Below are positions 5,225-8,435 of a DNA stretch of 8,435 bases, piece by piece. The stretch is from JANNGZ01 sp031404155. Its GTDB lineage: Bacteria > Pseudomonadota > Gammaproteobacteria > Burkholderiales > Burkholderiaceae_C. The translations under genes and the position numbers were made by a program. Under the pieces are notes generated by a model. It worked only from the letters and a program-made list of their open reading frames with translations, ran no database searches and was not told where the DNA came from. Within the stretch, counting starts at the first letter, position 1, and every line of letters starts with the position of its first letter. Location of the stretch: assembly GCA_031404155.1 (NCBI GenBank), contig JANNGZ010000014.1, forward strand, positions 1-8,435, in the 5' to 3' direction.

Positions 5225-6147
5225 TTGCGCCACGGCTTCATCAGCGCCTGCGGTGTTGCCGCCCGCCGCGCCACCGCCACCAGCGCCACGATCGCCATCA
5301 GGTAGGGCAGCATGAGGTAGTACTGGTAGGGGATGTCGATGCCGAACACGCCAGCGCCGGACTGCTGCAGGCGCAGTTGCAGGGCGTCGAAAAATCCGAA
5401 GAGCAGAGCGCCTGCGAGCAGCTGGCCCGGCCGCCAGGAGGCGAACACCACCAGCGCCACGCATACCCAGCCGCGGCCGTTGACCATGTTGAAGTAGAAG
5501 GCGTTGAAGGCCGCCAGCGTGAGGAAGGCGCCGGCCACGCCCATCAAGGCCGAGCCGGCCACCACCGCGCCGATGCGCAGGCGCGCCACCGACAAGCCCT
5601 GGCCTTCGGCCGCGGCCGGGTTCTCGCCCACGGCGCGCAAGGCCAGGCCGAGCGGGGTGCGGTAGAGCAACCAGGCCACGACCGGCACCAGCAACAAGGC
5701 CAGCAAAGTCAGCGGCGTCTGGGTGTCGAGCACCGGGATCGCAAGGCCCTGCATCGGCGCGAAGGGCTGGACCGTCGGCGGGCTGTCGACCTTCGGGAAA
5801 CTCACCCGGTAGGCATAACTCGCGAGGCTGCTCGCCAGCAGCGTGAGCCCCAAGCCGGCCACATGCTGCGACAGCGCCAGCGACACGGTGAGCCAGCCGT
5901 GCAGCAGCCCGAGCAGGGCGCCGACGAGTGCGGCGGCGGCCACGCCGGCCCACAGGCTGGCGCCCTTGAAAACGACGAGCCAGCCGACAAACGCACCCGC
6001 GACCATGATGCCTTCGACACCGAGGTTGAGCACCCCAGCGCGCTCGCAGAGCAGCACACCGAGCGTGCCCAGGATCAGTGGCGTGGCGATGCGCAGCACC
6101 GCGGCCCAGAAGGCGACGCTAGCGAACAGGTCGATCAACTCGGTCAT
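5212..6147 (-). CDS. BMP-family ABC importer permease, second subunit (YufQ/NupQ-like)
   Basis: Inner-membrane permease of the branched-chain/ribose-type superfamily, in the subgroup that imports nucleosides or purines with BMP-family binding proteins. It has 311 residues, normal for the family, with about eight to ten hydrophobic segments. The signature CERAGVLNLGVEGIMVAGAF lies at 34-53, and the cytoplasmic coupling loop LALRAVGENPAAAEGQGLSV at 168-187 contacts the ATPase. NGRGWVCVALVVFASWRP (223-240) is also typical of this subgroup. The ATG at 6145-6147 overlaps the stop of the preceding permease as ATGA, so both halves of the channel are coupled in translation. It is the last gene of the operon; no enzyme gene follows. 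The exact ligand (guanosine, adenosine, xanthine or another) cannot be read from the permease. Confidence 0.9.
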   Translation of the reverse strand: MTELIDLFASVAFWAAVLRIATPLILGTLGVLLCERAGVLNLGVEGIMVAGAFVGWLVVFKGASLWAGVAAAALVGALLGLLHGWLTVSLALSQHVAGLGLTLLASSLASYAYRVSFPKVDSPPTVQPFAPMQGLAIPVLDTQTPLTLLALLLVPVVAWLLYRTPLGLALRAVGENPAAAEGQGLSVARLRIGAVVAGSALMGVAGAFLTLAAFNAFYFNMVNGRGWVCVALVVFASWRPGQLLAGALLFGFFDALQLRLQQSGAGVFGIDIPYQYYLMLPYLMAIVALVAVARRAATPQALMKPWRKGER

Positions 6148-7217
6148 GCCGCCCGCCAGCGCACGCGGTACTGCGTCAACATGGTGGCCACCAGCATCGA
6201 CACCAGCGCCACCGCCACGATCACGTCGGCGATATAGGTCGGCACGTTGACCGCGCGGCTCATGCTGTCGGCGCCGACCAGGATGCCGGCGACGAACACC
6301 GACGCGGCGACCACGCCGAGGGGGTGCAGCGCGGCCAGCATCGCGATGACGATGCCGCTGTAGCCGTAGCCGGGGCTCATGTCCAGCGTGACGTAGCCGG
6401 CGCGGCCGGCCACCTCCACCGCGCCGGCCAGGCCCGCGAGCGCACCCGACAAGAGCGCCACGCGCACCGTGACCGCGGTCACTGGCATGCCGGCAAACGC
6501 GGCGGCGCGGGGGTTGGCGCCGAGCGCACGCAGCTCAAAGCCGAAGGTGGTGAAACGCAGCAGCAGGGTCAGCGCCACGGCGCAGAGCAGGGCGGCGACC
6601 AGGCCGCTGTGCACCCGGCTGCGCGGCAGCAGCTTGTCGAGCTGCAAGGCCTCGGGCAAGGAAACGCTCTGCGGCCAGCCGAGCGCGGTGGGGTCTTTCA
6701 TCGGGCCGTCGAGCATCGCGCTCACAAACAGCAGCACGATGAAGTTGAGCAGCAGCGTGGTCACCACCTCGTCGACACCGAGCCGGCTTTTCAGCAGCGC
6801 GGGCCCCAGCAGCAGCAGCGCGCCGGCGAGCATCGCCGCGGCGATCATCAGCACGAAGAGCAGCGTCGGGTGCAGCGGCGCCGCGCCAAGTTGTCCACCG
6901 AGTTGCCCGCCGACCGCCACCGCGGCCAGCGCGCCGAGATAGAGCTGCCCTTCGGCGCCGATGTTGAACAGGCGCGCCCGGAATGCCAGCGCCGCGGCCA
7001 GGCCGGTGAGGATCAGCGGGGTGGCGCGGGTGAGCGTTTCGGTGAGCGCAAAACGCGAGCCGAAGCCGCCTTCGATCAGGTGCAGGTAGGCCTGGCCCAC
7101 CGGAGCGCCGGCCCAGGCCACCAGCCCCGAAGCGACGAGCAGCGTGAAGACCACCGCCAGCAGCGGCGCGCCGAGCAGCGCGGCTCGCGAGGCCTGCGCG
7201 CGGCGCTCAAGACGCAT
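6144..7217 (-). CDS. BMP-family ABC importer permease, first subunit (YufP/NupP-like)
   Basis: Inner-membrane permease that pairs with the downstream subunit to form the channel of a nucleoside/purine-type importer. It has 357 residues, as expected for the longer of the two family permeases. Motifs include FRARLFNIGAEGQLYLGA at 79-96, VDEVVTTLLLNFI at 148-160 and the ATPase-contact loop ELRALGANPRAAAFAGM at 228-244. The N-terminal hydrophobic segment (about 14-36) follows a basic start, MRLERRAQ. A short doubled GGQLGGQLG (103-111) lies in a periplasmic or loop position. The ATG at 7215-7217 lies 11 bp inside the end of the ATPase gene, and the stop overlaps the next permease gene, so all three genes form one tight operon. 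Confidence 0.9.
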   Translation of the reverse strand: MRLERRAQASRAALLGAPLLAVVFTLLVASGLVAWAGAPVGQAYLHLIEGGFGSRFALTETLTRATPLILTGLAAALAFRARLFNIGAEGQLYLGALAAVAVGGQLGGQLGAAPLHPTLLFVLMIAAAMLAGALLLLGPALLKSRLGVDEVVTTLLLNFIVLLFVSAMLDGPMKDPTALGWPQSVSLPEALQLDKLLPRSRVHSGLVAALLCAVALTLLLRFTTFGFELRALGANPRAAAFAGMPVTAVTVRVALLSGALAGLAGAVEVAGRAGYVTLDMSPGYGYSGIVIAMLAALHPLGVVAASVFVAGILVGADSMSRAVNVPTYIADVIVAVALVSMLVATMLTQYRVRWRAA

Positions 7218-8435
7218 GCCGCCCCCCTGGCCGCGAGGGCTCCGACAGGCCCGACGAGTCGGTGTCGTCGTCGCCGAGCCCGGCGCGGTCGGTGTCCGAC
7301 ATCGGCAGCGTGTTCAGGCGGGCGTCGCCGGGGCCGTCGAAGCTGTTCGACAGCAGCGCCTCGGCGGTGAAGGCCAGGCCGGCCATGGCCAGGCCGATGC
7401 GCGCCAGCGTCCACTGCTGGGTCGGCAAGGCATCGCTGAGCCGGCCCTGGTGCATCACCGCGATGCGGTCGGCGAGCGCAAAGACCTCGTCGAGGTCCTC
7501 GCTGATCAGCAGCACCGCGCTGCCCTTGGCGCAGGCGTCGAGCAGGCGCTGGTGGACCTCGGCCACCGCGCCGACGTCCAGGCCCCAGGTGGGCTGGTTG
7601 GCCACGATCAGCGCCGGCGCGTGCAGCGCGTCGGGGTCGCCGGCCAGCGCGCGGGCGAGGATCAGCTTTTGCAGGTTGCCGCCCGAGAGCGCCGCGGTGC
7701 GCGCCTGCACATCGGCCGCGCCGCGCACCCCGAAACGCTGCACCAGGCGCTCCGCGTAGCGGGCCGCACGCGAGCGGCGCAGCACGCCCCAGCGCGAAAA
7801 GGCGCGGGTGGCGTAACGCTCGAGCACCAGGTTTTCCCACAGCGCCATGTCGCCCACCACGCCGAGCACATGGCGGTCTTCGGGCACCCGCGCCACGCCG
7901 GCCTCGACCCAGTCGCGCGGCCGTGCTCGCATATTCCGGCCACGCAGCATCACCTGGCCGGCGTCCAGTGCGCGCCCGCCACCGAGCACCTCGGCCAGCG
8001 CCTGCTGGCCGTTGCCCGCGACGCCGGCGATCGCGACGATCTCGCCCTCATGCACCTGCAGCGTCACCGTGTCGAGCAGCGGGCGGGCAGCTCGCGGGGT
8101 CGGCGCGCCATGAGATGTCGGCCGCCTCAGGTCGGGCTGTGCGGCCTGCGTCCCGCCGCCATTCGGCTCGCCCGCGGCCGGCTTTGCGTGCAGCCAGCGT
8201 GGGCCGCGCAAGGCGCTGCGGTGCAGCGTGGCATCGTGCAGTGCGCAGACCACACCGCCGCTGGTGTGGCTGCGCTTGCGCGGCGGCGCCACTTCGTGCC
8301 CGACCATCCATTCGGCCAGCCGCGCCTTGCTGGCTGAGGCCGCGGCCACGGTGGTCACCAGCTTGCCGCCGCGCAGCACCGCGATGCGCTGCGACACCCG
8401 CAGCACCTCGTCGAGTTTGTGGCTGATGAAGATCA
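7207..8435 (-). CDS. BMP-family ABC importer ATPase (two ABC domains, YufO/NupO-like), N-terminus cut by window edge
   Basis: Cytoplasmic tandem-ABC ATPase driving the two permeases. The visible 408 residues begin inside the first ATPase domain at its switch region (IFISHKLDEVL); the first Walker A and signature lie outside the window. The GTG at 8404-8406 is internal, not the start. In the second domain (residues 120-345 of the visible part) come GVAGNGQQ (127-134+9), the signature LSGGNLQK, ANQPTWGLDVGA and ISEDLDEVF. This domain lacks the Walker A Lys and the Walker B Asp/Glu, as is usual for this family, so hydrolysis rests mainly on the first domain. Two oddities: a long Ala/Pro/Gly-rich insert between the domains (about 8086-8229) and a roughly 55-residue polar tail rich in Ser, Asp and Gly after the second domain. 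The 3' end overlaps the first permease gene. Confidence 0.9.
   Translation of the reverse strand, partial: IFISHKLDEVLRVSQRIAVLRGGKLVTTVAAASASKARLAEWMVGHEVAPPRKRSHTSGGVVCALHDATLHRSALRGPRWLHAKPAAGEPNGGGTQAAQPDLRRPTSHGAPTPRAARPLLDTVTLQVHEGEIVAIAGVAGNGQQALAEVLGGGRALDAGQVMLRGRNMRARPRDWVEAGVARVPEDRHVLGVVGDMALWENLVLERYATRAFSRWGVLRRSRAARYAERLVQRFGVRGAADVQARTAALSGGNLQKLILARALAGDPDALHAPALIVANQPTWGLDVGAVAEVHQRLLDACAKGSAVLLISEDLDEVFALADRIAVMHQGRLSDALPTQQWTLARIGLAMAGLAFTAEALLSNSFDGPGDARLNTLPMSDTDRAGLGDDDTDSSGLSEPSRPGGRHAS

Noticed and set aside
5377..8337. Long plus-strand open frames opposite the importer genes (5377-6237, 6324-7370, 7144-8337)
   Set aside because: Their products are rich in Gln, Arg, His and Gly without any motif, as expected of antisense shadows of high-GC genes, while the minus strand carries clear family motifs throughout.

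Overview
This is a GC-rich window (about 70% or more in the coding parts I looked at), with gene families and codon use typical of a beta-proteobacterium of the order Burkholderiales (Comamonadaceae or Rubrivivax/Leptothrix-like). That placement is an inference from gene content and style, not a search result. Nearly everything reads on the minus strand; the exceptions are the first gene and one broken gene start.

Layout, left to right. 1-753 (+) is the C-terminal part of an FtsX/MacB-type ABC permease, cut by the window edge. It converges on a complete molybdate uptake operon, modA-modB-modC (3648 down to 858, minus), with a 32-bp gap between modA and modB and an ATGA overlap between modB and modC. 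Upstream of modA is a 291-bp gene-free stretch with an inverted repeat and a possible transposase-like tail. Next comes a two-gene cassette of uncharacterised small proteins, DUF4160 then DUF2442, overlapping by 29 bp and of visibly lower GC (about 55-58% over 4021-4140). From 4409 to 5211 there is no intact gene: it holds a truncated 3-hydroxybutyrate dehydrogenase start with its ribosome binding site, another possible coding scrap, and several hairpins. From 5212 to the right edge are three overlapping minus-strand genes of a BMP-family (nucleoside/purine type) ABC importer: a two-domain ATPase (cut by the window edge) and two permeases. The periplasmic binding protein is not in the window.

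How they fit together. The two importers flank a scarred, lower-GC patch that looks like an insertion/deletion hotspot. A purine importer and a molybdate importer would be functionally linked if the host degrades purines with a molybdenum-dependent xanthine dehydrogenase, but no such gene is visible here. Two unusual features lie inside otherwise conserved genes: ModC carries about 57 extra residues between the ABC signature and Walker B, and the BMP-type ATPase carries a long Ala/Pro/Gly-rich insert between its two ATPase domains plus a polar C-terminal tail. The DUF4160-DUF2442 pair is the best candidate for an undescribed system, possibly toxin-antitoxin-like in layout, though nothing in the sequence proves a function.
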